Shown one piece after another: positions 1-8,595 of a DNA stretch of 55,845 nt; the first letter of the stretch is position 1, and each line of letters starts with the position of its first letter. The notes under the pieces were generated by a model, which saw nothing but the letters and a program-made list of their open reading frames with translations, was not told the DNA's origin and ran no database searches. The stretch comes from Vibrio halioticoli NBRC 102217 (GTDB lineage: Bacteria; Pseudomonadota; Gammaproteobacteria; Enterobacterales; Vibrionaceae). A program made the translations under genes and the position numbers. Location: positions 1 through 55,845 of the forward strand of contig NZ_BAUJ01000026.1 of assembly GCF_000496695.1 (NCBI RefSeq). Reading direction: 5' to 3'.

Positions 1-37
1 AACAAGCTAGAATGAGCAGTTATTTAGTACGATTGGT
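1..37 (-). repeat. dispersed 37-bp repeat, copy 1 (ndh 3' side)
   Basis: Read on the minus strand, this stretch starts ACCAATCGTACTAAATAAC and ends CTAGCTTGTT. It matches 47020-47056 at 35 of 37 positions. Shorter relatives are at 44187 and 55775. It lies beyond the ndh terminator and runs to the window edge, so its outer limit is unknown. The sequence shows the repetition directly. That it is a Vibrio-type dispersed repeat is an inference. Confidence 0.75.
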
Positions 38-92
38 ATTGTATCAATCACAGAAATTAAGGCTTGGAGATAAGGTAAAAAAGACGTGTCAT

Positions 93-117
93 AAAAAAGA
101 GGAGCATAAAGCTCCTC
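93..117 (-). terminator. intrinsic terminator of ndh
   Basis: The stem GAGGAGC (99-105) pairs with GCTCCTC (111-117) around a 5-nt loop. On the minus strand it is followed by a run of six T. It sits about 40 bp past the ndh stop codon. Confidence 0.85.
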
Positions 118-157
118 TCCTATCATTGATTCTGATGTTAATAAAACGAGTTAATGC

Positions 158-1447
158 TTAGTGCAGTTTTAGGTTTGGACGTAGTGCTCGGTTAATGCGT
201 CCTACAAGCATCATTAACGCAGTTTTAAACATGCCGTGTAGCGCCATCTGGTGCATGCGGTACAGTGAAATATACACCACGCGAGCAATGCGACCTTCAA
301 CCATCATAGAGCCTTTAGTCAGGTTACCCATCAAGCTTCCTACGGTTGAGAAGTTACTTAACGAAACCAAAGAGCCGTGGTCTTTATATTCATAAGCAGA
401 CAAGGCTTTGTTGTTCATCATCGCCAAGATATTTTTAAAGGCATGGCTCGACATTTGGTGCGCTGCTTGTGCGCGAGGCGGTACAAACTTACCGTCTTTT
501 TGCGTGCATTGCGCCAAATCACCAATCACGAAGATATGATCATCACGCGTGGTTTGTAGCGTATCTTTAACCACTAACTGATTAATACGGTTGGTTTCTA
601 AGCCGGCAATATCTTTGATAAAGTCAGGGGCTTTAATGCCAGCCGCCCACACCATGATTTGTGCTGGGATCTTCTCGCCATCTTTGGTTGTTAAGCCGGT
701 TTCATCGGCTAAAGTCACCATAGTCGCGGTGCGTACATTAACGCCAAGCTTAGTCAATTCGTGATGAGCCGATTGTGAAATACGCGGTGGTAAAGCCGGT
801 AGAATGCGCTCACCTGCTTCCACAAGGCTAACATTCAATTTACTTGAATCTAGGTCACCAAAACCGTAGTTACGTAGCTCTTTAATGGCATTGTGCAGTT
901 CAGCAGATAGCTCAACCCCAGTTGCGCCTGCGCCTACAATTGCGATATCAACCTGACCTTCACCAGAGTGTGCGTGCAGTTTTAAAAACTGGTTGTTCAT
1001 CTCTTCACGGAAACGGTGCGCTTGCTCTGGGCTATCAAGGAAAATACAGTTATCACGAACGCCAGGAGTATTAAAATCGTTTGAAGTAGAACCAATAGCC
1101 ATTACTAGGTAGTCGTATTCTAACTCACGCTGTGGGATCAACAGTTCGCCAGCGGCGTCTTTTAGCTCTTCTAAAATGATCACCTTACGTTCACGATCAA
1201 TGTCGCTCAGGCTACCCATTTGGAATTCAAAACCGTGGTTTTTAGCATGTGCGCGATAGCTAAGTGCATCTACACCTGCGTCTAGAGAACCTGTTGCTAC
1301 TTCGTGCAGTAACGGTTTCCATAAGTGACTCGCTTTGCGGTCAACCAATGTCACACTGTGGTTCTGGTTACGTCTGAACTTACGCCCCATTTTAGTTGCG
1401 AGCTCTAGTCCACCGGCGCCGCCGCCTACAATAATAATTCGTGCCAT
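158..1447 (-). CDS. ndh: NADH dehydrogenase type II (NDH-2)
   Basis: This is a membrane-associated flavoprotein that passes electrons from NADH to quinone without pumping protons. The 429 residues fit the family length. Residues 4-20 hold the FAD-binding GGGAGG dinucleotide loop after a beta strand, and around residue 170 a second GAGATG loop marks the NADH-binding Rossmann fold. The FAD-contacting IGD motif is near residue 300. The C-terminal 60 residues are basic and amphipathic, as expected for peripheral membrane attachment. The start follows an AGGAGTG Shine-Dalgarno stretch. A perfect FNR box lies about 145 bp upstream, which agrees with the known anaerobic repression of ndh in enterobacteria. 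ycfP lies upstream on the same strand, as in E. coli, but a terminator separates the two genes. Confidence 0.96.
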   Translation of the reverse strand: MARIIIVGGGAGGLELATKMGRKFRRNQNHSVTLVDRKASHLWKPLLHEVATGSLDAGVDALSYRAHAKNHGFEFQMGSLSDIDRERKVIILEELKDAAGELLIPQRELEYDYLVMAIGSTSNDFNTPGVRDNCIFLDSPEQAHRFREEMNNQFLKLHAHSGEGQVDIAIVGAGATGVELSAELHNAIKELRNYGFGDLDSSKLNVSLVEAGERILPALPPRISQSAHHELTKLGVNVRTATMVTLADETGLTTKDGEKIPAQIMVWAAGIKAPDFIKDIAGLETNRINQLVVKDTLQTTRDDHIFVIGDLAQCTQKDGKFVPPRAQAAHQMSSHAFKNILAMMNNKALSAYEYKDHGSLVSLSNFSTVGSLMGNLTKGSMMVEGRIARVVYISLYRMHQMALHGMFKTALMMLVGRINRALRPNLKLH

Positions 1448-1590
1448 TTCAACACTCCTTGATTCAAATAATAAATTTTTTGTTGCAAGACCGCTTACGC
1501 CATCTTGTGAGAATTTAGTGAGTATCGAAAACTCTTACTGTCCACGTTCTAAGTTTCTTGGAGCGATTTTACTTCGCTTCTCATTTTTCT

Positions 1591-1604
1591 TTGATCTAAA
1601 TCAA
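1591..1604. promoter_or_regulatory. perfect FNR box upstream of ndh
   Basis: TTGATCTAAATCAA matches the FNR consensus TTGAT-N4-ATCAA exactly. It lies in the 327-bp gap between ndh and ycfP, 144 bp from the ndh start codon. FNR represses ndh in E. coli, so oxygen control is a reasonable inference. The rest of the gap (1448-1774) holds the ycfP terminator and no convincing gene. Confidence 0.8.
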
Positions 1605-1708
1605 TTTATTAACCGCATTATATCCAAATCGTCTTACTGAGCAACCTGCAATAACGAAATAACCTTAATTAAATTGCTGATATTGCAAAGATAGAGGGAA
1701 TATAAGCG

Positions 1709-1735
1709 AAAAAAAACCTGCACGAGGCAGGTTTT
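1709..1735 (-). terminator. intrinsic terminator of ycfP
   Basis: The 9-bp stem AAAACCTGC (1713-1721) pairs with GCAGGTTTT (1727-1735) around a 5-nt loop. On the minus strand a T-run follows. It lies 40 bp past the ycfP stop. Confidence 0.85.
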
Positions 1736-1774
1736 AGCAAATGGGTTGTTTAAAAATTCAGCTATATGAATACT

Positions 1775-2317
1775 TTACTCAGCGTTTTTAAATGCTTTAA
1801 TGCTTTGTAAGTGTTGCGAAATCTTTTTAAATTTATGCGGTTCGTGTTCATCCCAAACGATTTGGTAATAGTCTTCAAGTGTTTCAGCCGTGACTTGATT
1901 ATCATGCACATCGTCGTTTCTAGACAATATCACCATGCAGCGATCTTTGTTTTTGATGCGGTACTGTTCTACGCATTTTGTTGCGATATCGACATACTCT
2001 TCCGGTCGGTCGATTCGTCCTTGCATCGTTAATTCAGGATGAAGATTAGGATTCAAGATCACCTGTTTAATGCCACATAAAAATCCGATACGTTCAGACC
2101 AAAATCCGCCTAAGCCAACTCCGCATATAATAGGGTTTGGATCATTTGAGCACTCAATCGCTCTATGAACTTCTTTTAGAAGATGCGCCATATCGTGCTT
2201 AGGATGCAAGGTGCTGTAGTTAATAAAACGCACGTCTTCATCAATGAATTGAAGCTGCATCACCTTCTCGTGGTTACCAGGGCTAGTCGAATCAAAGCCG
2301 TGAAGATAGATAATCAT
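1775..2317 (-). CDS. ycfP: YcfP-family alpha/beta-hydrolase-like protein
   Basis: The 180-residue protein matches the YcfP (UPF0227) family in length and key segments. It begins [19 protein letters not shown], with the HGF oxyanion-type loop of alpha/beta hydrolases. A nucleophile-elbow-like [13 protein letters not shown] segment is near residues 66-78. The catalytic serine of true esterases is not in the usual G-x-S-x-G form (here G-V-G-L-G), so enzymatic activity is doubtful. Its position next to ndh is conserved in E. coli. The cellular role is unknown. Terminators on both sides make it a single-gene transcript. Confidence 0.9.
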   Translation of the reverse strand: MIIYLHGFDSTSPGNHEKVMQLQFIDEDVRFINYSTLHPKHDMAHLLKEVHRAIECSNDPNPIICGVGLGGFWSERIGFLCGIKQVILNPNLHPELTMQGRIDRPEEYVDIATKCVEQYRIKNKDRCMVILSRNDDVHDNQVTAETLEDYYQIVWDEHEPHKFKKISQHLQSIKAFKNAE

Positions 2318-2514
2318 GAAACTTTCCTTGTAAATACTGGCAGCCAGTAGTTGAGACTTTTTGTTGCTGCCTAGAATCGTTACTACTCATTTAAATTTAA
2401 CACGTATTTGAGCAATAAGAAGTTTTCCGGCAATATTTGTAGTCAGCTTTTGTTGAGCCACATCAAGTATTGAATAAATTGTTGAGCGTTATCCAAGCGT
2501 ATTTAGATTCTATT

Positions 2515-2542
2515 AAAAAGGCCAGTAACGACTGGCCTTTTT
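2515..2542. terminator. bidirectional terminator between ycfP and lpoB
   Basis: A perfect 12-bp stem, AAAAAGGCCAGT (2515-2526) with ACTGGCCTTTTT (2531-2542), closes on the stable tetraloop AACG. T-runs occur on both strands. It ends the hinT-lpoB operon on the minus strand. Confidence 0.92.
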
Positions 2543-2557
2543 ACTTATAGACTAAAA

Positions 2558-3148
2558 TTACAGTCCTAACAGACTTTTAGACTGTTGTTTACGAATCTCT
2601 GTTTCATCAGCCCACTCAAGTAAGCCCGTTTTAAGATCCATTAAACGCATGGTCATTTTGTAGTACACATCTTTGTCGCTACCGTCTTCTTTAACGATGC
2701 TAGATAGGTTGCCGTACAACATGTATTGCGCGCCGACCATGTTACCAAACTGAATCGCGCTGCTTTGGTCAACTAGCTCGTCATTGTTTTGGAAGTTAAG
2801 TTGTTTGCGTACAGACTCAACACGGTCCATATCAACAAAACGGAACTTACCTGAATTTAGCATCTTAGTGCTGACAGAATCGGTAATAGACTCTGTATCA
2901 ATGTGCTCACTGGTTTTGTTTTTAATACGCTCAACAAAAACAATCGGACGCTGATTTTGGGTGATTGCACCTACAGAGCCAGAGCTAAGCATGCTATCTA
3001 CCATTTCCGCTGCAATTTTTTGCAGATCCGTAGAACCGAAATCAACTGTTGTTGTTTCTACAGCTTGCGCATCACCATAGTTCACTTTATTTGAACAGCC
3101 ACCTAAAATGACAGCTAAGCCCAGTAACGCAATTACACTTTTTTTCAT
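2558..3148 (-). CDS. lpoB: penicillin-binding protein activator LpoB
   Basis: LpoB is an outer membrane lipoprotein that reaches through the periplasm to stimulate the peptidoglycan synthase PBP1B. The 196-residue product has a lipoprotein signal peptide with the lipobox LGGCS (Cys18). The globular domain holds typical LpoB segments: RPIVFVERIKNKTSEHIDT, then GKFRFVD, then GAQYMLYGNLSSIV. The C-terminal end KQQSKSLLGL resembles the family. It is the last gene of the hinT operon, with 9 bp between it and ycfL and a strong terminator after it. Gene order agrees with E. coli hinT-ycfL-lpoB. The thiK and nagZ genes that follow in E. coli are absent here. Confidence 0.93.
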   Translation of the reverse strand: MKKSVIALLGLAVILGGCSNKVNYGDAQAVETTTVDFGSTDLQKIAAEMVDSMLSSGSVGAITQNQRPIVFVERIKNKTSEHIDTESITDSVSTKMLNSGKFRFVDMDRVESVRKQLNFQNNDELVDQSSAIQFGNMVGAQYMLYGNLSSIVKEDGSDKDVYYKMTMRLMDLKTGLLEWADETEIRKQQSKSLLGL

Positions 3149-3157
3149 TTTATTTCC

Positions 3158-3547
3158 TTAGTTGTCCGACTCTCGGATTTGAACTCTAAATTGGGTGCCT
3201 TCTGGGTTGATTGAAACTTCTGAGAATGTTCTCGTTTCAAGCCCGCGCACAATATCTTGTCGCCATGCCGACGGTTTCGCATTCACTTCCAACCCACTGT
3301 CATCGTACCAATAGAATCGGTATTGAATGCGTAGATCACCTTTGTAATGGCTACTTACCGTCACCACGCCTCGGGTTCGGCCTTCTTTTTCTACCGTTGC
3401 AATATCATCAACGATCAAACGGCTACCCAAAACATTGTCACCAAAAAGCACTTTTTGACTTTTACCGTCTATTCCTAAGCCTGCTGTATTTTGAGAACAA
3501 CCAGCTATCGCCACCAGTGTGACTAGGAGTAACGCCAGTTTTTTCAT
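3158..3547 (-). CDS. ycfL: YcfL family lipoprotein
   Basis: This 129-residue putative lipoprotein has the lipobox IAGCS at Cys17. The mature part carries the YcfL-type pattern of a beta-rich domain, including YRFYWYDDSGLEV and a following KPSAWR segment. The family has no firmly established function, but the gene nearly always precedes lpoB, which suggests an envelope role. Its ATG shares one base with the stop codon of the upstream COG3014 gene (TAATG), so the two are probably translationally coupled. Confidence 0.88.
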   Translation of the reverse strand: MKKLALLLVTLVAIAGCSQNTAGLGIDGKSQKVLFGDNVLGSRLIVDDIATVEKEGRTRGVVTVSSHYKGDLRIQYRFYWYDDSGLEVNAKPSAWRQDIVRGLETRTFSEVSINPEGTQFRVQIRESDN

Positions 3548-4950
3548 TATTCTATCGCTCCCAATTGTTTATGCCATATTGTCACGCTGCTTCCTTGTCT
3601 AGAAAGCCATACTAAAGTGGTTTCTCCATCTCGAACATCAAACGGATACACCTTTGAACCCGCCACTAATTCGTGTGTGCCTGCCTCAAGTGTAGCACCT
3701 GAACTGTAGACCTTTTCAGGAAGCGATTGCCAACTGCGAGTATCGGCCTGTTCCGTTAACGTATTCAGCACACTAAACAATATGCTGCCTACATCATTAC
3801 CTTTAGTGGTCTCTTTGCGCACCAGATCTTTTGTTACGACCCGTAAAACTTGTCGTAATAAAATACTTGGCATTTTTTCAGTCAGTTGGTTACTTGCCAT
3901 CAAATTGACGTCCACCAGCTCATCACCACTGATACCTCGACCATCAAGTTGCAATGCGCCAAAGCGTTGCGCCTCGTTGTCGTGATAATAAGGAAGTGAC
4001 ACGGAATATAAAGCTAAGTCGCCACGACTGTCATTGACAGGAATGGTCAATTGCCAGTCATCCATTGCTTTTACTACGCCACGCTCATCAATAATGATGA
4101 CTCGACCTTCACCTTTTGGCAAAGGCTTATAAGGACCATATTGTTTAGTCAGTAACGCTAAATCTTGACGCATTCCAAGTAACGTTGCCACGCGCAAAGT
4201 GCCGTCGATAACTTGTTTGTTATCGGGTGCTACTGCTAAAGCGCGTCGATAATCCACATAAGCACTGTTAGGATCGCCTTGCGTCTCGTAAAGTAGCGCC
4301 GACAAATACAGTAGATAACCGTTTTGCACCGCTTTTAACTTATCTCCTGCATCAGGATAGCGCGACAATACGCTACCTAAGTTAGGACTTAAACCGCTTT
4401 TACGCATATCAGTTTCAGCGGACTTCAATTCCGCTTCTCTGGCTTTACGGGCACGCTCTTGCACTTGGTTAGCACGGCGCATTTCAACTAATGCCCCTTC
4501 CAAGCTATTAATTTTAATGTAGTTCAAACCAAGATAAAGGTGTAAAAAGCCCAGCTCATAGTCAGCCGGTTGATAAGCGGTGAGATTATCATTTACCGCT
4601 AACGCTCCCGCACTGGTGGCGGTTTCACTGACTGAGATAAGCGGTTGATCTTGCCACTTACGCACCGCTTTATCACTGAGTTCAAAAGAGGTTTTACTGG
4701 CAGGATAAGCCGAGGCAAGGAAGTTCACTCGCCCTTTTTCCATATTATCTAGGATGTCGCCCGCTTGATAATCCGGTAGCTTTTGCTGAGCTTCGACGTA
4801 ATTACCTTGCTTAACTTCTTGATAAACAGGTTTATTTTGTGCGCTATAGGTACTAAACAGATTACCTGCAGATAGCGAAGAACAGGCGGTAATCACCACA
4901 CTACCCATCACTACCAAAGCTATACGGCACGTTTTATTGACTGATAACAT
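3547..4950 (-). CDS. COG3014-type lipoprotein with TPR-like repeats
   Basis: The 467-residue exported lipoprotein has the lipobox VITACSS at Cys23. The first half is helical and TPR-like, with segments such as LGFLHLYLGLNYIKINSLEGALVEMRRANQ near 135-165 and SALLYETQGDPNSAYVDYRRAL near 215-238. The second half is beta-rich and unassigned. Proteins of this type are common in Vibrio and Shewanella next to ycfL and lpoB. They are absent from the E. coli locus. The start shares one base with the hinT stop, and the stop shares one base with the ycfL start, so the gene sits inside the operon. A scaffold role in the Lpo/peptidoglycan machinery is an inference from context only. Confidence 0.8.
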   Translation of the reverse strand: MLSVNKTCRIALVVMGSVVITACSSLSAGNLFSTYSAQNKPVYQEVKQGNYVEAQQKLPDYQAGDILDNMEKGRVNFLASAYPASKTSFELSDKAVRKWQDQPLISVSETATSAGALAVNDNLTAYQPADYELGFLHLYLGLNYIKINSLEGALVEMRRANQVQERARKAREAELKSAETDMRKSGLSPNLGSVLSRYPDAGDKLKAVQNGYLLYLSALLYETQGDPNSAYVDYRRALAVAPDNKQVIDGTLRVATLLGMRQDLALLTKQYGPYKPLPKGEGRVIIIDERGVVKAMDDWQLTIPVNDSRGDLALYSVSLPYYHDNEAQRFGALQLDGRGISGDELVDVNLMASNQLTEKMPSILLRQVLRVVTKDLVRKETTKGNDVGSILFSVLNTLTEQADTRSWQSLPEKVYSSGATLEAGTHELVAGSKVYPFDVRDGETTLVWLSRQGSSVTIWHKQLGAIE

Positions 4951-5300
4951 TAATCGACCAGCATTGGACCTAGTGGCTTACCACCGACAAGGTGCATGTG
5001 AATATGGTAAACCTCTTGCCCACCATAAGAGTTACAATTGACGATCAATCGATAACCGTCTTCTGCAATGCCTTCTTCTTTCGCCAGTTTAGCCGCCACA
5101 GTAAAAAGGCGACCTAAGGCACGCTCATCCGCTTCTGTAGCGTCATTAACCGTAGGAATGACATGGTTAGGAATAATTAAGATATGCGATGGAGCACGGG
5201 GGTTGATATCACGAAATGCAGTCACAAGATCATCTTGATAAACAAGGTCCGTTTCTATCTCTTGACGTATGATTTTACTAAAAATAGTTTCTTCAGCCAT
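4950..5300 (-). CDS. hinT: HIT family purine nucleoside phosphoramidase HinT
   Basis: HinT hydrolyses adenosine 5'-monophosphoramidates and related AMP conjugates in the cytoplasm. The 116-residue length is typical. The histidine triad is visible as HIHMHLVGG near residues 99-107, and the N-terminal half carries the conserved D(I)[12 protein letters not shown] segment. It is the first gene of the operon with the COG3014 gene, ycfL and lpoB, as hinT is in E. coli (former name ycfF). The promoter must lie in 5301-5520, a 220-bp divergent region shared with the gene on the other strand. Confidence 0.95.
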   Translation of the reverse strand: MAEETIFSKIIRQEIETDLVYQDDLVTAFRDINPRAPSHILIIPNHVIPTVNDATEADERALGRLFTVAAKLAKEEGIAEDGYRLIVNCNSYGGQEVYHIHMHLVGGKPLGPMLVD

Positions 5301-5520
5301 GGTTTACTCTGGTCTGTTTTATAGATAGTTAAAGATTGCATCATGACCTGCACAAATGCAATGTTCCAAATGCTTAAAAATAAAGAATGTAATTTTAAAA
5401 ATGAAAACTAATATTAGTTCAAACAACCACAATTTTTAGACGCCCCCCTCATCTTTACGAGATAAGATATCAAGCGCATTCGTATCTACGAACTCTAAAA
5501 GTGAACAAGAAGGACACTGT

Positions 5521-6681
5521 ATGCCAATTCAACTTGGTATTATCGATAAAGATCCGATCAGACTCGTTACCCCTTTACTCGATGATAGAGCTTCATGTCG
5601 CCACAGTATATTTATCGGCGACTCAACACAAAAACCTATGTTCGATAAGCTCAGCATAGTACTTGATATGCGAGGCATCAAAAGCGAGTTTTTTGAAATC
5701 TCAAATGTTTCAGATACTGCGATAATAAAAAGAGAAATCAATCAGTTAGCCGAGCGTCTTGTTGTCTCTGGTGAAGAAATAAAACTTAATGCCAGCTGCG
5801 GGCTTCGCCACCGTTTACTCTCAGTTTATGAAGTTGTACGCAGCTACAAGTGGCCAATTTTTGTGGTTGAGCCTAACAGCGATAGATTAAGTTGGCTATA
5901 TCCAAATAGCCTGCAAGACGTGCAAGTTCAAGACCGTATCACGATTGCTGATTATCTCACTATTTTTGGCGCTCAAGCACAATTCCCTGATCCTAATGAA
6001 GCGATTCAAATTGACAGTTCATTGCTGAAAATTTGTGAAAAATGGGCCAGTCACGCGCTTGAATTAGGTCCAGGCCTTGCTACCTTAAACTTCTTAGCCA
6101 CTACTTGCCGTAAAGAACAAAAACTCGATGTTGCCCTGTCTGAAAAACAACAAGGCTACCGAGAGCTGAATATTTTGCTACAAGATTTGGTGGATGCAGA
6201 ACTGGCAACCTACCATGACGGCATCTTAGTGTTTCGCTCAGAGCAAGCTCGCCGCTTCTCCAATGGCGAATGGCTTGAGTCTTACGTGCACACCCAAATC
6301 AAGTCAGTAGAAAAAGAGCTCAGCACCATTCAAGATTGCTCTTTGAACGTACAAGTGACACGTAAAATTGGTGAAAAAGAAGTGCGCAACGAGCTTGATG
6401 TGGCCACTGTGGTGAACAACAAACTGCACATCATTGAGTGTAAAACCAAAGGCATGCGTGACGATGGCGACGATACTCTGTACAAACTAGAGTCTCTTCG
6501 CGACTTACTTGGTGGATTACAAGCAAGAGCCATGCTGGTAAGCTTTAGACCGCTACGTTACAACGATATCACTCGCGCAATGGATTTAGGGCTGGGGTTG
6601 ATTGGCCCTGAAGAGCTGAAAGATTTGAAACGACACTTGAAAGAGTGGTTGATTCAAGCCGGTGGCATCGACGTTATTTAA
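5521..6681 (+). CDS. orphan CARF-domain PD-(D/E)xK protein (DUF1887, VC1899 type)
   Basis: The 386-residue protein closely resembles V. cholerae VC1899, the structural relative of the type III CRISPR effectors Card1/Can2. Residues 1-145 form a CARF-like Rossmann fold, about 165-245 a winged-helix linker, and about 250-386 a PD-(D/E)xK nuclease domain. Likely catalytic residues are Glu253, Asp293 (in ELD), Glu306 and Lys308 (in IECK). The CARF ligand loop, usually close to N-x-T/S-G-G-T-K, reads NASCGLRH at 90-97, so the cyclic oligoadenylate pocket may be altered. No CRISPR array, cas10 or polymerase is in the window. An AAGAAGGA Shine-Dalgarno precedes the ATG. The gene is a single transcription unit closed by a strong terminator. 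The nuclease fold is well supported; activator and target are unknown. Confidence 0.88.
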   Translation: MPIQLGIIDKDPIRLVTPLLDDRASCRHSIFIGDSTQKPMFDKLSIVLDMRGIKSEFFEISNVSDTAIIKREINQLAERLVVSGEEIKLNASCGLRHRLLSVYEVVRSYKWPIFVVEPNSDRLSWLYPNSLQDVQVQDRITIADYLTIFGAQAQFPDPNEAIQIDSSLLKICEKWASHALELGPGLATLNFLATTCRKEQKLDVALSEKQQGYRELNILLQDLVDAELATYHDGILVFRSEQARRFSNGEWLESYVHTQIKSVEKELSTIQDCSLNVQVTRKIGEKEVRNELDVATVVNNKLHIIECKTKGMRDDGDDTLYKLESLRDLLGGLQARAMLVSFRPLRYNDITRAMDLGLGLIGPEELKDLKRHLKEWLIQAGGIDVI

Positions 6682-6726
6682 TCAATAACTTTATTGGCCA
6701 AATAAGTTGACCAAACACCCGTAAAT

Positions 6727-6760
6727 AAAAACCCCAGCTGGAACTTTAGCTGGGGTTTTT
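6727..6760. terminator. bidirectional terminator between the CARF gene and udp
   Basis: A perfect 13-bp stem, AAAAACCCCAGCT (6727-6739) with AGCTGGGGTTTTT (6748-6760), has an 8-nt loop. It lies between two convergent genes and has T-runs in both directions. Confidence 0.93.
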
Positions 6761-6782
6761 TAATGATTCTATATTGTTCTTA

Positions 6783-7550
6783 CTAGCTCAACACACGTCG
6801 CGCCGCTTCAATAACCGTGCGGATAGACAAAGCTTCAATTTCTTTCATTTTGCTTTGCTCAGGGATTTCTTGCTGCGTACGATTAATGATCACACCGGCA
6901 ACACAGCCCGCACGCAAACCAGAACTGGCACACATGGTTAATAAGGTTGCTGATTCCATTTCAAAATTAAGCACACCCATATCTTGCCATTCCTGCATGG
7001 AACCTTGGAATCGCTTCACGACGCGTCCGCTAAAGGTATCGTAACGCTCTTGGCCCGGATAAAAAGTATCGCTCGATGCGGTTACCCCAGTATGGACGGT
7101 GGCGTTTTCACTTACCGCCGCTTCTTTCATAGCTAACGCGATATTAAAATCAGACACCGCAGGAAACTCCATAGGCGCAAAGTGCAAACTGGCACCATCT
7201 AAACGCACCGATGCCGTGGTCACTATCATATCGCCGACATTCACATCAGGCTGAATCGCCCCTGTGGTGCCTACGCGTAAGAAGGTGTCCACGCCAAGCT
7301 GTGCTAACTCTTCCACTGCGATAGAGGTAGATGGGCCGCCAATACCCGTTGAACACACCACAACCTTGTGTCCTGCAAGCTCGGCTAAATACACAGTGTA
7401 CTCACGGTGACTGGCAAGGAATTGAGGATTTTGCATACCTTCAGCAATGCGCTTCACACGATCAGGGTCTCCGGGGATAATCGCTAATGTTGCGCCCTGC
7501 AGGTCATTCTTATTTACACCAAGATGAAATACGTTTTGTTCAGTAGTCAT
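6783..7550 (-). CDS. udp: uridine phosphorylase
   Basis: This cytoplasmic salvage enzyme splits uridine with phosphate into uracil and ribose-1-phosphate. The 255-residue length is nearly that of the E. coli enzyme (253). Diagnostic segments are [15 protein letters not shown] at residues 25-39 (phosphate site), [18 protein letters not shown] near 66-83, [10 protein letters not shown] near 91-100, and the uracil-binding [18 protein letters not shown] stretch near 185-202. It is transcribed alone. A perfect CRP box 80 bp upstream of the start fits the known CRP/CytR control of udp. Confidence 0.96.
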   Translation of the reverse strand: MTTEQNVFHLGVNKNDLQGATLAIIPGDPDRVKRIAEGMQNPQFLASHREYTVYLAELAGHKVVVCSTGIGGPSTSIAVEELAQLGVDTFLRVGTTGAIQPDVNVGDMIVTTASVRLDGASLHFAPMEFPAVSDFNIALAMKEAAVSENATVHTGVTASSDTFYPGQERYDTFSGRVVKRFQGSMQEWQDMGVLNFEMESATLLTMCASSGLRAGCVAGVIINRTQQEIPEQSKMKEIEALSIRTVIEAARRVLS

Positions 7551-7629
7551 GAAAATATCCTTCTAATGCCGTCACAGTTAAGGGTCACTCTTATAGTGAT
7601 TCACTGTAAATAAAGTCACTCTAGCCTAT

Positions 7630-7645
7630 TGTGATTGGATTCACA
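7630..7645. promoter_or_regulatory. perfect CRP box upstream of udp
   Basis: TGTGATTGGATTCACA fits the CRP consensus TGTGA-N6-TCACA exactly. It is centred about 87 bp upstream of the udp start codon. A weaker half-matching AGTGATTCACT lies nearer the gene around 7596-7606. Nucleoside catabolism genes are classic CRP/CytR targets, so the assignment is likely. Confidence 0.8.
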
Positions 7646-7735
7646 TGTTTTACGTTGCAAACCCTAGCCGTTTCAAGGTTAAACGATTGCCATCACACTA
7701 AGTGCTATTTCATTTGTAAATGGCTTACAAACAAA

Positions 7736-7756
7736 AGCCTCGAACAAGTCGAGGCT
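7736..7756 (-). terminator. terminator of the CBS-domain gene
   Basis: The 8-bp stem AGCCTCGA (7736-7743) pairs with TCGAGGCT (7749-7756). On the minus strand a TTTTGTTTG tail follows. It lies about 70 bp past the stop of the gene at 7824. Confidence 0.7.
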
Positions 7757-7823
7757 AGCAGCATGTCACTTTATAAAATAAGCCATGTGATGAAAGTACA
7801 CGATGGTAATAAAGTAAAAAGCG

Positions 7824-8267
7824 TTATATCGGATTTTTAAAGCATGCATCAATGGATGCACCCACAGCCCTCAAAACATCACTACGAGAAATTATGCCCA
7901 CCAGCTTACCGTTATCAATCACCGGATAAACTTTAGGTTTGCCTACCTTCATCATATCTGCCAGTGCAATAATAGAAGTATCTGGTGAAACCGACAGCAC
8001 CTCTTTGTACATACAATCACTGACGATGTGTGTGTCTTGGCAGTGATAGCTGACCTTAATCAGTTTATCGAGCAAATCTTGCTCTGATAAAAACCCGACT
8101 ACTTGTTCATTACTGTCAATCACAGGCCCACCTAGATGAGCAGAATTTAATACTTTTTTTAATGCGACCGATAACGACATATCCGGGGTGAAGGTCACCG
8201 ATTGATGATCCATATAATCTTTAACTTTTAATGGCTGCATACTGTACTCCTTAACAGGTAATGCCAC
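7824..8267 (-). CDS. CBS-domain pair protein
   Basis: The 147-residue protein consists of two CBS motifs and little else. The first is at about residues 12-70 (VKDYMDHQSVTFTPDMSL, then LGGPVIDSNEQVVGFLSEQDLL). The second is at about 85-140 (VSDCMYKEVLSVSPDTSI, then VYPVIDNGKLVGIISRSDVLRAV). Such pairs (Bateman modules) bind adenine nucleotides and usually regulate a partner. No catalytic or transport domain is attached, so the partner is unknown. The next gene upstream is divergent, so there is no operon context. Confidence 0.85.
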   Translation of the reverse strand: MALPVKEYSMQPLKVKDYMDHQSVTFTPDMSLSVALKKVLNSAHLGGPVIDSNEQVVGFLSEQDLLDKLIKVSYHCQDTHIVSDCMYKEVLSVSPDTSIIALADMMKVGKPKVYPVIDNGKLVGIISRSDVLRAVGASIDACFKNPI

Positions 8268-8595
8268 GCTATGCTTTAAGTGTCGACCATATTTGCAAAT
8301 TTACTAAATTGTTTTTCTCTATTTCATCAATCAGATATTCCAATCAATGCCTCTATTGCCTATTGTCATTGATATTTCCTAGGTCAATTTGCAAAAATAT
8401 AGCCACAAATTCTGTCTCCATATTAAAAAGCCTTAGCCCAACGCGAATACATAACCTCCCTTTATACGCAGTAAACCCACCTCAAGACTTAATTTGCTGC
8501 TTCAGATTACATTTTTTGTTAAAAAACCTCAAAGCCACTGTTTTTTAAAGAAAAATCGACTACTTTTTAATGAAGCAAACGGATTTGTTTTGGTT
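8268..8595. other. divergent intergenic region, no gene seen
   Basis: This 328-bp AT-rich gap lies between the CBS gene and the DUF481 gene. It must contain both promoters. A plus-strand open frame crosses it, but its translation has no recognisable features and lacks a good ribosome site. I see no strong hairpin or operator. Confidence 0.5.

Noticed and set aside
1335..1640. Plus-strand open frame over the ndh 5' end
   Set aside because: It is antisense to the conserved FAD-binding region and runs across the FNR box.
5300..8300. CRISPR locus next to the CARF protein
   Set aside because: I looked for regularly spaced direct repeats and cas-like proteins around the gene and found none in the window.
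8261..8548. Plus-strand open frame in the CBS/DUF481 gap as a gene
   Set aside because: It lacks a ribosome site and protein-like features, and covers a region that must hold divergent promoters.
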